Shown: piece by piece, positions 52,375 to 61,064 of the stretch
How the letters are laid out: every line of letters begins with the position of its first letter
Position numbering within the stretch: the stretch's first letter is position 1
Translations under genes and position numbers: made by a program
The notes under the pieces: generated by a model
What the model saw: the letters and a program-made list of their open reading frames with translations, nothing else
The model's database searches: none
Told to the model about the DNA's origin: nothing
From: an uncultured Prevotella sp.
Lineage (GTDB): Bacteria; Bacteroidota; Bacteroidia; Bacteroidales; Bacteroidaceae
DNA length: 64,000 nucleotides
Assembly (NCBI GenBank): GCA_946999045.1
Contig: CAMQBR010000007.1
Location: forward strand, 4,514-68,513
Reading direction: 5' to 3'

Positions 52375-52410
52375 AAAAAGAGTTGTCATCTAAAAATGAC
52401 AACTCTTTTT
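52375..52410 (+). terminator. Terminator of tRNA-Pro
   Basis: AAAAAGAGTTGTCA and TGACAACTCTTTTT are perfect inverted copies around a short A-rich loop, with T-run. It follows the tRNA at once and also faces the trxA 3' end 100 bp away. Confidence 0.9.
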
Positions 52411-52512
52411 GTTTATATCCAACAATATCCTGTGATAAGAAAAAAATAAGGTGTAACAAGATATAAAAAGGCTCATTACACCTTATTATAAATTATTACA
52501 CTACTCTTTATA

Positions 52513-52827
52513 TTATAAAAGAGCCTTAAATTTTTCCTCCAATGTTGATTTTGATGCAGCACCTACAAACTTGTCAACCAATTCTCCACCTTTGAAGAAG
52601 AGAATAGTAGGAATGCTGCGAACACCAAACTGCATGGCTAAATCGTCATTCTCCTCTACATCGCACTTGCCCACTACTATTTTTCCATCATAATCTTGTG
52701 CCAATTCTGAGATAACTGGGCCTACTGCACGACACGGACCGCACCATGTTGCCCATAAATCTACTACCAATGGCAATTCGCCCTTTTTATAACTTTCAAA
52801 GTTGTCTGATGTAATTTTTACTTCCAT
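52513..52827 (-). CDS. trxA: Thioredoxin
   Basis: A 104-residue classical thioredoxin, the general cytoplasmic disulfide reductant. Active site VDLWATWCGPCRAVGPVISE (Cys-Gly-Pro-Cys), KCDVEENDDLAMQFGVRSIP, the cis-Pro TILFFKGGE and AASKSTLEEKF. Length is standard. Its own promoter lies at 52856-52887. Confidence 0.97.
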   Translation of the reverse strand: MEVKITSDNFESYKKGELPLVVDLWATWCGPCRAVGPVISELAQDYDGKIVVGKCDVEENDDLAMQFGVRSIPTILFFKGGELVDKFVGAASKSTLEEKFKALL

Positions 52828-52855
52828 ATCTTTGTTTCTTTAATTTATATTTTTA

Positions 52856-52887
52856 CAAATATAAGAATTTATCTTGATATTTGCAAA
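52856..52887 (-). promoter_or_regulatory. -33/-7 promoter of trxA
   Basis: On the minus strand: TTTG (52884-52887), 20-bp spacer, TATATTTG (52856-52863), then 28 bp to the ATG. Matches the Bacteroidales consensus fully. Confidence 0.8.
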
Positions 52888-53227
52888 CTTTAAGCTTTTT
52901 TTTTACAATCGTAAATTCAACTATAGAGTCAACCAGCAAGTGCAAAATTACAAAACATGTTTGAAGAACTCTCGTTTTGGTGTAGAAAAGTTTAATTTTT
53001 CTCTCGGTCTTTCGTTCAATTTCTTTTGTATCGACATAATTCTTTTTTCTGTATAATGTTCAAACGAATCCTTTTTCGGTATATATTGTCTGCTCGGATA
53101 TAGTATATAGGTTAAGTAATTTTTAAAAAAAAGTAACTACAAATATTTTATAAATAAAAAATAGTGTCTATTTACAAAATAAATAGGAAATCGTAAAAAA
53201 AACAACAATATGATAAATTTTGACAAA

Positions 53228-53456
53228 CCTTCCTTTGGCTATGTAAGTATCTGCGCATTGCATGTGAGAGAGATATACTAATACATAACTTTTTGGTCAC
53301 CGCTACGTCAGATGTGGTAACTCTCAGCCAAGAGAACAAAAAGGAAAAGAAATATCCTCCGATAAAGCTGACGTTCAGACATAAGCACCACTTGCTGATA
53401 AACACTTTCTCAAAAAAAGGGAACAAACTCAATGTGATGTTTGTTCCCTTTTTTTG
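53228..53456 (+). ncRNA. Candidate structured small RNA (6S-like shape)
   Basis: No protein gene fits this stretch, yet it folds as a long rod. GGCTATGT (53237) pairs with ACATAAGC (53379), and TCTG (53250) with CAGA (53376). GAGAGATAT (about 53268) pairs with ATATCCTC (53352), and CTTTTTG (53289) with CAAAAAG (53337). GTCACCGC (53296) pairs with GTGGTAAC (53314) around a 10-nt loop. A perfect terminator closes it (53412-53455). A degenerate -7 box, TAAATTTTG, lies at 53214-53222. The rod with internal bubbles, about 190-220 nt, resembles 6S RNA, but the identification rests on shape only. Confidence 0.45.
53412..53455 (+). terminator. Strong, probably bidirectional terminator
   Basis: AAAAAAAGGGAACAAAC and GTTTGTTCCCTTTTTTT are perfect inverted copies with a 10-nt loop. 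It can end the candidate RNA on the plus strand and hemD on the minus strand. Confidence 0.88.
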
Positions 53457-53529
53457 AATAACATTTACAACCGCTATCTTATCGCCCCCCCCCAAAAAAA
53501 ATACACAACTCAGTCATTTAAGCCTATTT

Positions 53530-54339
53530 TTAGGCTGGTTCTATCTTATTATTATTCTTCATGATAGCATCAACAAAATCGTTAAAAGAATTAAAATCTT
53601 TTGGTATCATATCTACCTTCAAACCAATAGCTGTGGCCTGAGAAGCAGTATATGGTCCCATACATGCCACACAAATATTTTGAAGTATGTACGCTGCATC
53701 AGTACCATATATCTCTTTCAATCCGCTATTAAATGCCATTACCTCACATCCACTGGTAAAAGCAATGTGCGAAACTTTACCATCAATAATAGCATCGTAG
53801 GCTTGTTTTCGAGCATCTATTGCTGTTGCCATATTGCTGTACACATTGATACGCTGTGCATTAATACCTTGCTGCTGTAACTTTTCAAGAAAAAGAGGAA
53901 CGGTTTGAGGTTCGTCTAAATCTATAAATGCAGGCGAAAGCACGGCTACATGATGATGAGGGGGGATACCACGGTGATGTAATTCGGTAGCTATACCCAT
54001 CGGACTGGGTTCTTTTGAGATAAAAGTAGGTTCAACACATAGCAAATTTCTCAATGCCTCGTTATCCTTTCCTATTGCCAAAAATTGAGCAGTAACAGCA
54101 TGGCATCTGTCTTTTAGCGAATAATGCACTGCCTCTATCGCCTTTCTACTTAAACATATTACATAATCATAGCTGTTAATATGCGCATAAAAATTAGTTA
54201 CCTCTGCGCTCTTTTCATTAAACATAGATTGCACCATGGGAATGTGTATAACGTTGACACTTTCTTGATAATGCTGAAATGCCGCTTGTAGCCTATGCGC
54301 ATAATGTGCTGGTGCGGTAATAAGTATATTTTTCTTCAT
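53530..54339 (-). CDS. hemD: Uroporphyrinogen-III synthase (HemD-like)
   Basis: A 269-residue protein of the HemD fold: ILITAPAHYAHRLQAAF at the N-terminus, FYAHINSYDYVICLSRKAIE, FLAIGKDNEALRN, VAVLSPAFIDLDEPQTVPLF, INVYSNMATAIDARKQA, VSHIAFTSGCEVMAF, and VACMGPYTASQATAIGLKVD. The enzyme closes hydroxymethylbilane to uroporphyrinogen III in heme/cobalamin synthesis. HemD proteins are poorly conserved, so the call rests on the strand pattern and these blocks. No other heme genes are adjacent. A strong terminator lies downstream. Confidence 0.82.
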   Translation of the reverse strand: MKKNILITAPAHYAHRLQAAFQHYQESVNVIHIPMVQSMFNEKSAEVTNFYAHINSYDYVICLSRKAIEAVHYSLKDRCHAVTAQFLAIGKDNEALRNLLCVEPTFISKEPSPMGIATELHHRGIPPHHHVAVLSPAFIDLDEPQTVPLFLEKLQQQGINAQRINVYSNMATAIDARKQAYDAIIDGKVSHIAFTSGCEVMAFNSGLKEIYGTDAAYILQNICVACMGPYTASQATAIGLKVDMIPKDFNSFNDFVDAIMKNNNKIEPA

Positions 54340-54394
54340 ATCAAAAAAAAAATCTTTATCTAACCTCTATATTCTTCTTTCCAGAACAATTATA

Positions 54395-54652
54395 GGGTGG
54401 TTCTATAAATTAGCTTTGACAGATTGTGCAACTATTTTTGAGGTCAATTTGTTTGTGAGTGAAAGAGTATAGCGAGCTATACAACTGAACGAACAAACAA
54501 ATTGAACCAAAAACGGAGCAAGTCGAATGCAATCAAACTTGTTTGAATTGTTGAGGCGCAGCCTGTTTTATATAAAAAGAGTCCACAAGATGACAAAACA
54601 TAAAAAAAAACTGACATAAAAAACTTTACGGTGGTAATTTATAGAACCGCCC
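54395..54652. repeat. 258-bp composite copy of the GGGCGG repeat family with TATA flanks
   Basis: The ends GGGTGGTTCTATAAATTAGC and GGTAATTTATAGAACCGCCC are inverted; TATA lies on both sides (54391-54394 and 54653-54656). It contains the short-form core (GTATAGCGAGCTATAC) plus the extra segment typical of the longer copies (CAAGTCGAATGCAATCAAAC), linking the two subfamilies. Its right edge supplies the last codons and stop of the transporter gene that follows on the minus strand. Confidence 0.92.
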
Positions 54653-55832
54653 TATAATGATAAATAACATATAAGAGAGACACAAAAGCTATAACCGCCT
54701 CAACAGAAAATAGTCCGGTATAACCTAATACATCGGCTATTTTTCCACTCACAATAGCCAACATTAAGCCACTAATGTGTGTTATTACTATCTGTAGCGT
54801 AAAGTCGGTTCCCTCCAATCCGTTACGAACCATATACATAGATGATGTGTATACCACAACCATTCCCATACCATAACAAATCCACAGGAAAATAATTCCA
54901 CCTATCAATAAATATAGATTGGGCACAGAAAGCGAAAGAACAACAAAATAAATGGTGGCAAGCATAATGAGAACCGCAAAAATAACTTTCACTTTCTCTA
55001 TGCCCCAACGCCTCACAACTATACCTGCAGGATAAGATACCAACATAGCTGCAGCTATACCAACAATACCATTGAGCAGTCCTATTTGCTTCATATTATA
55101 ACCAAGGTCTACCATATAAGGTCTAACTACCGATAATAGCCCCATGATACTGGCATAATAAAGCAAGAGAAATCCTATATGTGGATAAATTTGTTTATTG
55201 CGAAAAAACTTCAACATATCACTCCATTTCGCCCTATGCTGCATTTGCTTTTGCTGTACAAGTTGTATCTTTTTATTGAAAATCAAAGGCAGAAGTGCCA
55301 ATACAACAAAAACCGACAGACATTGCGTAACGATATTCCAGCCATAATGCTGCAATACCATGAGCAAAATTCCACTGCCTAACAAGCTCCCTCCAAAGCT
55401 ACCCATAGACTGTATGCTATTAACCATACTTTTTTGTTGCTTGTGGGTTGACAATATAGCAAGGGCATCGGTAGCAATATCTTGTGTAGCAGAGGCTATA
55501 AGCGATAAAAATACCAGTATAATAATCAAATGGATATTAGTTTGTAAGCGTAGTAAACCTACCCCCAAAATAAGAACTGCATAAACAATTTCGGATGAAA
55601 TAATCCAGCATTTATACTGTTTTACATTCATACAATGCCTGTCAACCAATGGCGACCACAGAAACTTTAATATCCATGGCACTTTAATAAGCTGCAACAT
55701 ACCTATAGAGGTAAGCGAAAAAGCTTGTTCACGCATTAACACTTGCAGTGTCGTTGAGAAAAAACTCATAGGCACTGCTTGTGCAATATACAAACAAAAG
55801 AATGTTGTTAGTACGTTTGTATTTGATTTCAT
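54639..55832 (-). CDS. RhtX/FptX-like MFS permease, C-terminus formed by a repeat
   Basis: A 397-residue MFS protein of the AmpG/PAT branch with about 12 TM segments: LYIAQAVPMSFFSTTLQVLM, IKVPWILKFLWSPLVDRHCM, LSLIASATQDIATDALAILS. Next to a TonB receptor, the best fit is the RhtX/FptX siderophore-permease group. The ATG at 55832 overlaps the receptor stop (ATGA), so the pair is translationally coupled. The final residues Arg-Ala-Val-Leu and the stop codon are read from the end of the repeat at 54395-54652 (AGG GCG GTT CTA TAA), so the original C-terminus was replaced or slightly trimmed. Confidence 0.84.
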   Translation of the reverse strand: MKSNTNVLTTFFCLYIAQAVPMSFFSTTLQVLMREQAFSLTSIGMLQLIKVPWILKFLWSPLVDRHCMNVKQYKCWIISSEIVYAVLILGVGLLRLQTNIHLIIILVFLSLIASATQDIATDALAILSTHKQQKSMVNSIQSMGSFGGSLLGSGILLMVLQHYGWNIVTQCLSVFVVLALLPLIFNKKIQLVQQKQMQHRAKWSDMLKFFRNKQIYPHIGFLLLYYASIMGLLSVVRPYMVDLGYNMKQIGLLNGIVGIAAAMLVSYPAGIVVRRWGIEKVKVIFAVLIMLATIYFVVLSLSVPNLYLLIGGIIFLWICYGMGMVVVYTSSMYMVRNGLEGTDFTLQIVITHISGLMLAIVSGKIADVLGYTGLFSVEAVIAFVSLLYVIYHYRAVL

Positions 55833-57913
55833 TTCAGAGTATAAACTAAAGATGTGCCTATACAAAAAGGTTTACCCTGCTGTCCGTACTCTCTTGAACT
55901 CTTAAAATAATAAGCCATATAATTGGTAGAAGTTGTATTCTTCGACCACAGTTCCCACGTAAAGTTGCCTTTAGTAGCAGCCAATTTCAAATTGAGCAAG
56001 CTATAAAATGGCTGATATACTTGGTTATCCTCACGCCAATATATCTTTCCAACACCTGTAACATTGGCATTAAACATCAACTTATCAATAAATCCTATAT
56101 GATAGACAGCATAGTTGACATTAACCGAAAGAGTGTTACGAGGTACAAATGGTAATATATTGCCTGTAAAATCTCGCTTCTTACCTGTCATAGCAGAAAG
56201 AAAACGAGCGTAGGTATAACCGTAATTGGCCTGCAAAACAAAGTTTTTGAAAGGCTTAGCAGCCAATGCTACTTCAAAGCCTTTACTGTCTGAATGACCA
56301 ACATTGCGCACTACTTGCCCCTTAGCAGGAATAATAAAGCTAAGTTGTTGATCTTTCCAGTCAATGTAAAAGGCACTTGCCTCAAATGATAATTTCTCAT
56401 CAAAAAAGTTTAATTTGGTTCCAACCTCATAGTTCCATGTATATTCAGGAGCATAGGTACGATCGGTTTCAGTTTCCTTTGTGGCATTAAATCCACCTGC
56501 TTTGTATCCACGTGCCACGGTTGCATAAACCATTTTGTCTGCAGAAAACTGTTGTTGCAAGGTAAAACGTGGAGTAAGTTGACTATAATGCAACTTGCTT
56601 TCATAATTGTCTATCAACTTAGCAGGAATATTTCCTTTGCCTGTTATCGTACAATAGGTTTTGTTATTTACCTTAGATGTCTCATAATCGTAACGTAATC
56701 CAACAGAAGCCGACAAACCTTTGTAAATATCAAACTTAGAAACATGATAAGCAGCAATACCCTCTGTAGGTATTTTATTGCTGTTATCTTTTATAAAAGG
56801 GGCGTGCATAGGATTTTTGCTGGTATAATATGATATCGAAGAAGTATAATCATTCTTCTGTGCAAAGGCAAATACACCCGCTATCCAATGATAACGTGAA
56901 TTGGTATTAGAACGAAATGTAAACTCCTGGCTCAGCATTTTTTGGTGCAAAGGCATGGTAACATAAAAAAGATGTAGCTTGGAAAAGTCTTGATCCATAT
57001 GCACATTATCCTTGCTATATTGAAAAGATGTCTGACTATCAAAGTCAAATATCTTTCCTGTGTAACGCCAGTTCATACCAGTAGTCAATACAAACCGTCG
57101 ATAACCAGAAGCCTCATCATAGCTAACATCGCCTAACTTACCACTCTTGCTATCATATGGAGCGTACGGGAACCCGCCTTGTTCGGTATGGTCTAAACTT
57201 ACATTATAGCGCATAAGCCATTTTTCAGAAGGCTGCCAAGCCAGTCCTAAGCGCAATGTTCCATTACTCATAAGGTCTGCTTTCTTATGAAGAAAGGTAT
57301 TTTCAAAGTAACCATCGCAGTAATGATAGTTACCAGAAAAAGAAATTCCTAACTTATCAGAAAGTTTGTTAAAAGTAGAAGCCATAACTTGCAAATCATT
57401 ATACGAGCCATAACTTATCTTTGCCATGGTGTTTTGATATTCTAATGGCGAATAAGTATACACATTAATAAGTCCTGCCATAGAGTTGCGACCAAACAAA
57501 GTACCTTGCGGACCACGCAACACCTCTACTTTACTAATGCCAAAGAGGTCCATATCCAGTACCGAACGATCAAAGAAAGGCATACCATCTACATATACAC
57601 CAGCTCCAGGAGTACTGTTTTTAGCACCAATGCCCCTTATATAAATAGGTGTGTATTGACGAGAGCCATAATCGGGAATAAAGAAATTGGCAAACTTTCC
57701 ACTCAACTCTCTCAAATTATCAATCTGATTGTTTTGTATAAATCGTTCGCCCACTTCCGATTGTGATATAGGAGATAAGGCAGCTCTGTCCTGCTTAAAT
57801 CCAATAACCGACACTTCCTTCAAATCAGCTCCTACTTTGATAGAGTCTGTTTGTTCTGCCATTGCTGCTGTGGTTGCTAACAATGAACTCAGTAAAATAG
57901 TATAAAACCTCAT
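55829..57913 (-). CDS. TonB-dependent outer-membrane receptor
   Basis: A 694-residue receptor with signal peptide MRFYTILLSSLLATTAAMAE. The plug domain shows LKEVSVIGFKQDRAALSPIS, FFIPDYGSRQYTPIYIRGIG, GVYVDGMPFFDRSVLDMDLF, KVEVLRGPQGTLFGRNSMAG and LINVYTYSP. The rest is a beta barrel with late segments YATVARGYKAGGFNATKE and YNYEVGTKLNFFDEKLSFEA-like (WNYEVGTKLNFF). Not a SusC type: the N-terminal extension is absent. It pairs with the RhtX-like permease through an ATGA overlap, suggesting siderophore or similar uptake. The ATG at 57913 is fixed by the promoter at 57988-58018. Confidence 0.93.
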   Translation of the reverse strand: MRFYTILLSSLLATTAAMAEQTDSIKVGADLKEVSVIGFKQDRAALSPISQSEVGERFIQNNQIDNLRELSGKFANFFIPDYGSRQYTPIYIRGIGAKNSTPGAGVYVDGMPFFDRSVLDMDLFGISKVEVLRGPQGTLFGRNSMAGLINVYTYSPLEYQNTMAKISYGSYNDLQVMASTFNKLSDKLGISFSGNYHYCDGYFENTFLHKKADLMSNGTLRLGLAWQPSEKWLMRYNVSLDHTEQGGFPYAPYDSKSGKLGDVSYDEASGYRRFVLTTGMNWRYTGKIFDFDSQTSFQYSKDNVHMDQDFSKLHLFYVTMPLHQKMLSQEFTFRSNTNSRYHWIAGVFAFAQKNDYTSSISYYTSKNPMHAPFIKDNSNKIPTEGIAAYHVSKFDIYKGLSASVGLRYDYETSKVNNKTYCTITGKGNIPAKLIDNYESKLHYSQLTPRFTLQQQFSADKMVYATVARGYKAGGFNATKETETDRTYAPEYTWNYEVGTKLNFFDEKLSFEASAFYIDWKDQQLSFIIPAKGQVVRNVGHSDSKGFEVALAAKPFKNFVLQANYGYTYARFLSAMTGKKRDFTGNILPFVPRNTLSVNVNYAVYHIGFIDKLMFNANVTGVGKIYWREDNQVYQPFYSLLNLKLAATKGNFTWELWSKNTTSTNYMAYYFKSSREYGQQGKPFCIGTSLVYTLK

Positions 57914-57987
57914 GCTTAAATATAATTTGTATGTATAATTTATTCGCTGTAGTTTTTTATCAAACTTTTTCTTTTTATTTTCCGCTG

Positions 57988-58018
57988 CAAAATTATGATA
58001 ATCTTCATTTTTTTTCAA
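57988..58018 (-). promoter_or_regulatory. -33/-7 promoter of the TonB receptor operon
   Basis: On the minus strand TTG (58016-58018), 20-bp spacer, TAATTTTG (57988-57995), with a leader of about 70 nt before the ATG at 57913. The -33 element coincides with an in-frame TTG codon, which therefore cannot be the translation start. No iron-box was recognised. Confidence 0.7.
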
Positions 58019-58054
58019 TCCTAATTTATGTGGATTGTGAGGTGATTACCAAGT

Positions 58055-58240
58055 TCAATGCTTATTTTTAAGAAAATATTCACGCTTCTCAACTAAAAAG
58101 ACAACAATATACAAGAAAGTTATATCAAACACCAACGTCAACACTTGCAATGATATACAGCCGTTATAGTAGAGCTCAGGCAAGGCGGAGGTATAGTTAA
58201 AGAACACTAATAACAAGCCAACAGGCAAAGCAAATAGCAC
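58055..58240 (-). pseudogene. Possible fragment of a membrane protein
   Basis: A 61-codon frame with GTG start encodes two hydrophobic helices (MLFALPVGLLLVFFNYTSAL, LQVLTLVFDITFLYIVVFLV) and a basic end. The frame is open a little upstream without an ATG. It may be the tail of a lost gene or chance; no family is recognised. Confidence 0.25.
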
Positions 58241-58850
58241 TGCTGATAGTACAAGAAAACTAACAACTTAAGGTTATCGAGAAATGAAAAGAAGAGAGAA
58301 CGAAAAGAAAATCTTAACATAACTCCACTTAAGGTAGGGAGAACAGGCAGGTGGAGACTATTGACTCGTGAACTTAGAAACTATAAACTCGTAACTTGTA
58401 AACTCAAATTACCTCTTCTCTTTTCTTTACAAATAAAAAAATCAAAATAGAAAAACTTGGCACGCTTTGCGCACCCTCTTTCCTGCTTACCGCTATATAT
58501 CCGCTCATCATAGGCTATATTTTTTTGCTTCCAAATCATCCCAAATGGGCGAAATTGGTTGCTATTTCATTGTTTCAGCCTGCTTGTCTGTATCCTTTAA
58601 GGGCATAAAAGAGCCTCTTTAAGACCACTTAAGAGCCCCTTTAATGCGAGAAACCATTTTCTGCAATGCTCTTTATTTTCTTACTCTATTGATAACCAAT
58701 ACTTTGTACAGACTTCTGAAATACGGAGGTATTTGCGAACAAAAAATATTTTTTGGAAAAAACGGCAGGAATTTTTGAAGATAGTTGACAAGTTCACGAG
58801 TTCTTAGGTTCACAAGTAAATAGACTTTTTAATTTTAAGCTGTCAACTCG
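58241..58850. other. Intergenic region with repeat-like debris
   Basis: No gene. Short inverted and direct segments appear around 58600-58660 (TTTAAGGGCATAAAAGAGCC, TCTTTAAGACCACTTAAGAG, CCCCTTTAATGC), giving loosely repeated AAGAGCC words. The 3' part near 58780-58857 has two similar words (AGTTGACAAGTTCACGAGTT and GCTGTCAACTCGTCAACTAA). Likely remnants of mobile or repeated DNA. Confidence 0.4.
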
Positions 58851-59196
58851 TCAACTAATATTATGAATTGTGCATTGCAAAGCTTTAGCAACGTACCACA
58901 TCATGACGGGCGGAATTGCATTTCCTATTGCTTTATACTGCCTTGTCTGTGATACCGAATCTAATTTGAATGTGTCAGAGAATGACTGTATTCTTGCTGC
59001 TTCACATGATGAGAATCTTCGGTATCGGTCCTTCATACATGAAAACGGGGTCTGTACTATTCAAACTAACTTTTGCCAAATGTGCGCTGACAGCATTGTA
59101 AGGTTCATCTAAATTCATTGCACGCCCTTTATTCATTTCCTCACGACAACTTATACATAACATAATAGCCAGCTCCTTAAATTCTCCAATTATCAT
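58851..59196 (-). pseudogene. Broken C-terminal piece of a C5-cytosine DNA methyltransferase
   Basis: Two overlapping frames together read like the end of a Dcm-type enzyme. One (about 59196-59020) gives MNLDEPYNAVSAHLAKVSLN with STDPVFMYEG, matching the NL.EP..T..A block. The other (to 58851) gives YRRFSSCEAARIQSFSDTFK, then QYKAIGNAIPPVMMWYVAKA, matching motifs IX-X (R..S..E.ARIQ.FPD.F and Q..IGNA.PP). A frameshift near 59020-59036 separates them, and motifs I-VIII (with the catalytic PC) are absent. It is a relic of a restriction-modification or orphan methylation gene. Confidence 0.75.
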
Positions 59197-59470
59197 GTGA
59201 AATGCTTTCCCTTTATTCGCAGAAAGAATCCCCCCTATATTATATATATCATCTAAAATTTTCTGATATTAGCGGCTAAAGGAGTAATTTTTGGGTCATC
59301 ATGTACAAGTGGTAACACATTTTTTTTGGAGGTGGTAACACATATTGGTAACACATTTTGTTCCCGATAGGGCTTTTTATTTCCCGTTACGTCCTGTTAG
59401 CCGCAGGTTCAACATTTAGCATAACTTCCTCTAAATGTGCCATTTATCTAACAAGTGGCTTGTATAAACG
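59197..59470. other. Intergenic region with GGTAACACAT direct repeats
   Basis: No gene. Three copies of the word GGTAACACAT(A/T)TT lie at about 59310, 59333 and 59350. The rest shows no feature until the tRNA-Lys terminator. It lies just upstream of the methyltransferase remnant and may belong to the same decayed insertion. Confidence 0.45.
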
Positions 59471-59505
59471 AAAAAAGAGGACTTCATTGCTGAAATCCTC
59501 TTTTT
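59471..59505 (-). terminator. Terminator of tRNA-Lys
   Basis: AAAAAGAGGA and TCCTCTTTTT are perfect inverted copies. On the minus strand this follows the tRNA 3' end by 10 bp and carries a T-run. Confidence 0.88.
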
Positions 59506-59514
59506 AGTACTTTG

Positions 59515-59587
59515 TGACTCGCATGGGGTTCGAACCCATGACCCCAACATTAAAAGTGTTGTGCTCTACCAACTGAGCTAGCGAGTC
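59515..59587 (-). tRNA. tRNA-Lys (anticodon TTT)
   Basis: A 73-nt cloverleaf on the minus strand: acceptor GACTCGC/GCGAGTC, D-arm GCTC/GAGC with AGTTGGTA loop, anticodon stem CAACA/TGTTG with loop CTTTTAA (TTT at 59552-59554), T-loop TTCGAAC between ATGGG and CCCAT. Discriminator A; CCA is not encoded. Confidence 0.96.
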
Positions 59588-59691
59588 AAACCATTGTGCT
59601 TTCTTTCTCAAAAGCGATTGCAAAGGTATAGATAATTTTTGAAATACAAGAGTATCTGTTTATGATTTTTTTTATATTTACACTATTTAAC

Positions 59692-60792
59692 TTATTTAGA
59701 TTTTTTATTCTGCGTTAATACTTCCTGTTTTTTCTCACGAGTAACATACTTTTTCCAATAAGCAATAATAAGCGTTGTAAGCGGAAGAGCAACAATTAAC
59801 CCTATGAAGCCCAACAAGGTACCCCATACAGATAACGACAAAAGAAGGATAGCGGGGTTCAGATTCATAGCTTTACCCATTACCTTTGGCACCACAACCA
59901 TATCACTTATAATTTGGACGATGAGTAAAACAAGTAGTGCAACACCAAACACCATCCAAAAGTTCTGCCCCGTATCTGCTGCCTTCAATATAGAAAGAAA
60001 TGCCATAGGAATAATTGCAAACGTATGGAGATACGGCACCAAATTCAGAATTCCCACCATAATGCCTAAAGCAATGGCCATTGGAAAATTGATAATTGTT
60101 AGTCCAATGGCAAACAAAATACCTAATATCAGCGATACAAGTCCTTGTCCTCTAATGTATTTATTCAATTCGCACTCTACATCTTGCATCAATTCCAACC
60201 AAAAAGGACGATGTTTTTTAGGGAATATCCTTATCCAATTGTGCGTTAAAAACTCGTAATCGTTTAATATAAAGAATGTATACATCAACGTCATCAGTGA
60301 AGCTACAATACTAATAATAACACTTGCCGTTTGCCCTAATATGCTAAACAACTTGGGCATTGTATCTTTTACTATCTCACCAAAATCATTACTTGACATA
60401 AACTGACGTATCTCACCTCTGTTATTCTCTATCCATTTAGACAAATAAGCCCAAAAGTTATTGCTATGAGTAGTTTGACTAATCCAATTATTCAAAATAG
60501 TTTGCAACTTTTCTACCTGCTCTACCATCGAAGGAATAATGGCATATACCACTCCAGCTATCACTCCTACTACAGCCAATATGGTGATAATAATAGCCAA
60601 AGCCCTAATCTTTACCCTCATTTTATACTGTACAAACTTTACCAACGGATACAACAAATACGCCAACAGCCATGCTATAAAGAACGGAAGCAGTACTCCA
60701 CTTAGATAATCAACCAAATACAATACGGTTAAAATCAGCAATATAACACCTGATATACGTATAAATTTATCAAATGTAATTTCTTGTCTCAT
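59692..60792 (-). CDS. AI-2E family transporter (PerM-like permease)
   Basis: A 366-residue membrane protein. It opens with hydrophobic pairs (VILLILTVLYLVDYLSGVLL and LPFFIAWLLAYLLYPLVKFV), has a central amphipathic part (EQVEKLQTILNNWI, then SSNDFGEIVKDTMPKLFSIL), and ends with the family block RGQGLVSLILGILFAIGLTI, LGIMVGILNLVPYL and VVVPKVMGKAMNLNPAILLL with SLSVWGTLLGFIGLIVALPL. Members export autoinducer-2 or act as Na+/H+ antiporters; which applies here cannot be told. It is flanked by tRNA-Lys and by a repeat element. Confidence 0.92.
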   Translation of the reverse strand: MRQEITFDKFIRISGVILLILTVLYLVDYLSGVLLPFFIAWLLAYLLYPLVKFVQYKMRVKIRALAIIITILAVVGVIAGVVYAIIPSMVEQVEKLQTILNNWISQTTHSNNFWAYLSKWIENNRGEIRQFMSSNDFGEIVKDTMPKLFSILGQTASVIISIVASLMTLMYTFFILNDYEFLTHNWIRIFPKKHRPFWLELMQDVECELNKYIRGQGLVSLILGILFAIGLTIINFPMAIALGIMVGILNLVPYLHTFAIIPMAFLSILKAADTGQNFWMVFGVALLVLLIVQIISDMVVVPKVMGKAMNLNPAILLLSLSVWGTLLGFIGLIVALPLTTLIIAYWKKYVTREKKQEVLTQNKKSK

Positions 60793-60864
60793 AGGCTCTT
60801 TCTGTTTTGATAAGTTTTCTTTGTATTTTAGCCATCTATTGTAGTTACTTTGAAATACACTATA

Positions 60865-61058
60865 GGCTGGTTCTATAAAGTGGCTTTATTAGATTTTGGG
60901 ACTATTTTTGAGCTGAAAAACGGTACAAGCCAACTACAATCTAACTTGTTTGATTTATTGAGGTAATACAGTCTTTTATAAAAAGAAGCCAAAAGATAAC
61001 AAAAAGTATCTCATAGATTTAACTCACTGTATATACAATGATAATTTATAAAACCTAC
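60865..61058. repeat. Diverged copy of the GGTTCTATAAATTA repeat family
   Basis: The left end GGCTGGTTCTATAAAGTGGC and right end ATAATTTATAAAACCTAC are imperfect inverted copies. The interior matches the longer subfamily (ACAAGCCAACTACAATCTAA, AAGAAGCCAAAAGATAACAA). TATA precedes it and TTAA follows, so the duplication is lost or never matched. It ends 6 bp short of the tdk stop codon. Confidence 0.78.
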
Positions 61059-61064
61059 TTAAAG

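Noticed and set aside
52226..52459. 77-codon minus-strand frame across the tRNA-Pro gene, containing LLDSNQRPRAPQTCALPTAP
   Set aside because: It is the antisense reading of the tRNA and its terminator, a well-known false protein.
53172..53495. 107-codon minus-strand frame between trxA and hemD
   Set aside because: It runs through a perfect terminator hairpin and has the composition of noncoding DNA; the region fits a structured RNA better.
57914..58018. Upstream start of the TonB receptor at 58018
   Set aside because: The TTG there is the -33 promoter element; the signal peptide begins at 57913.
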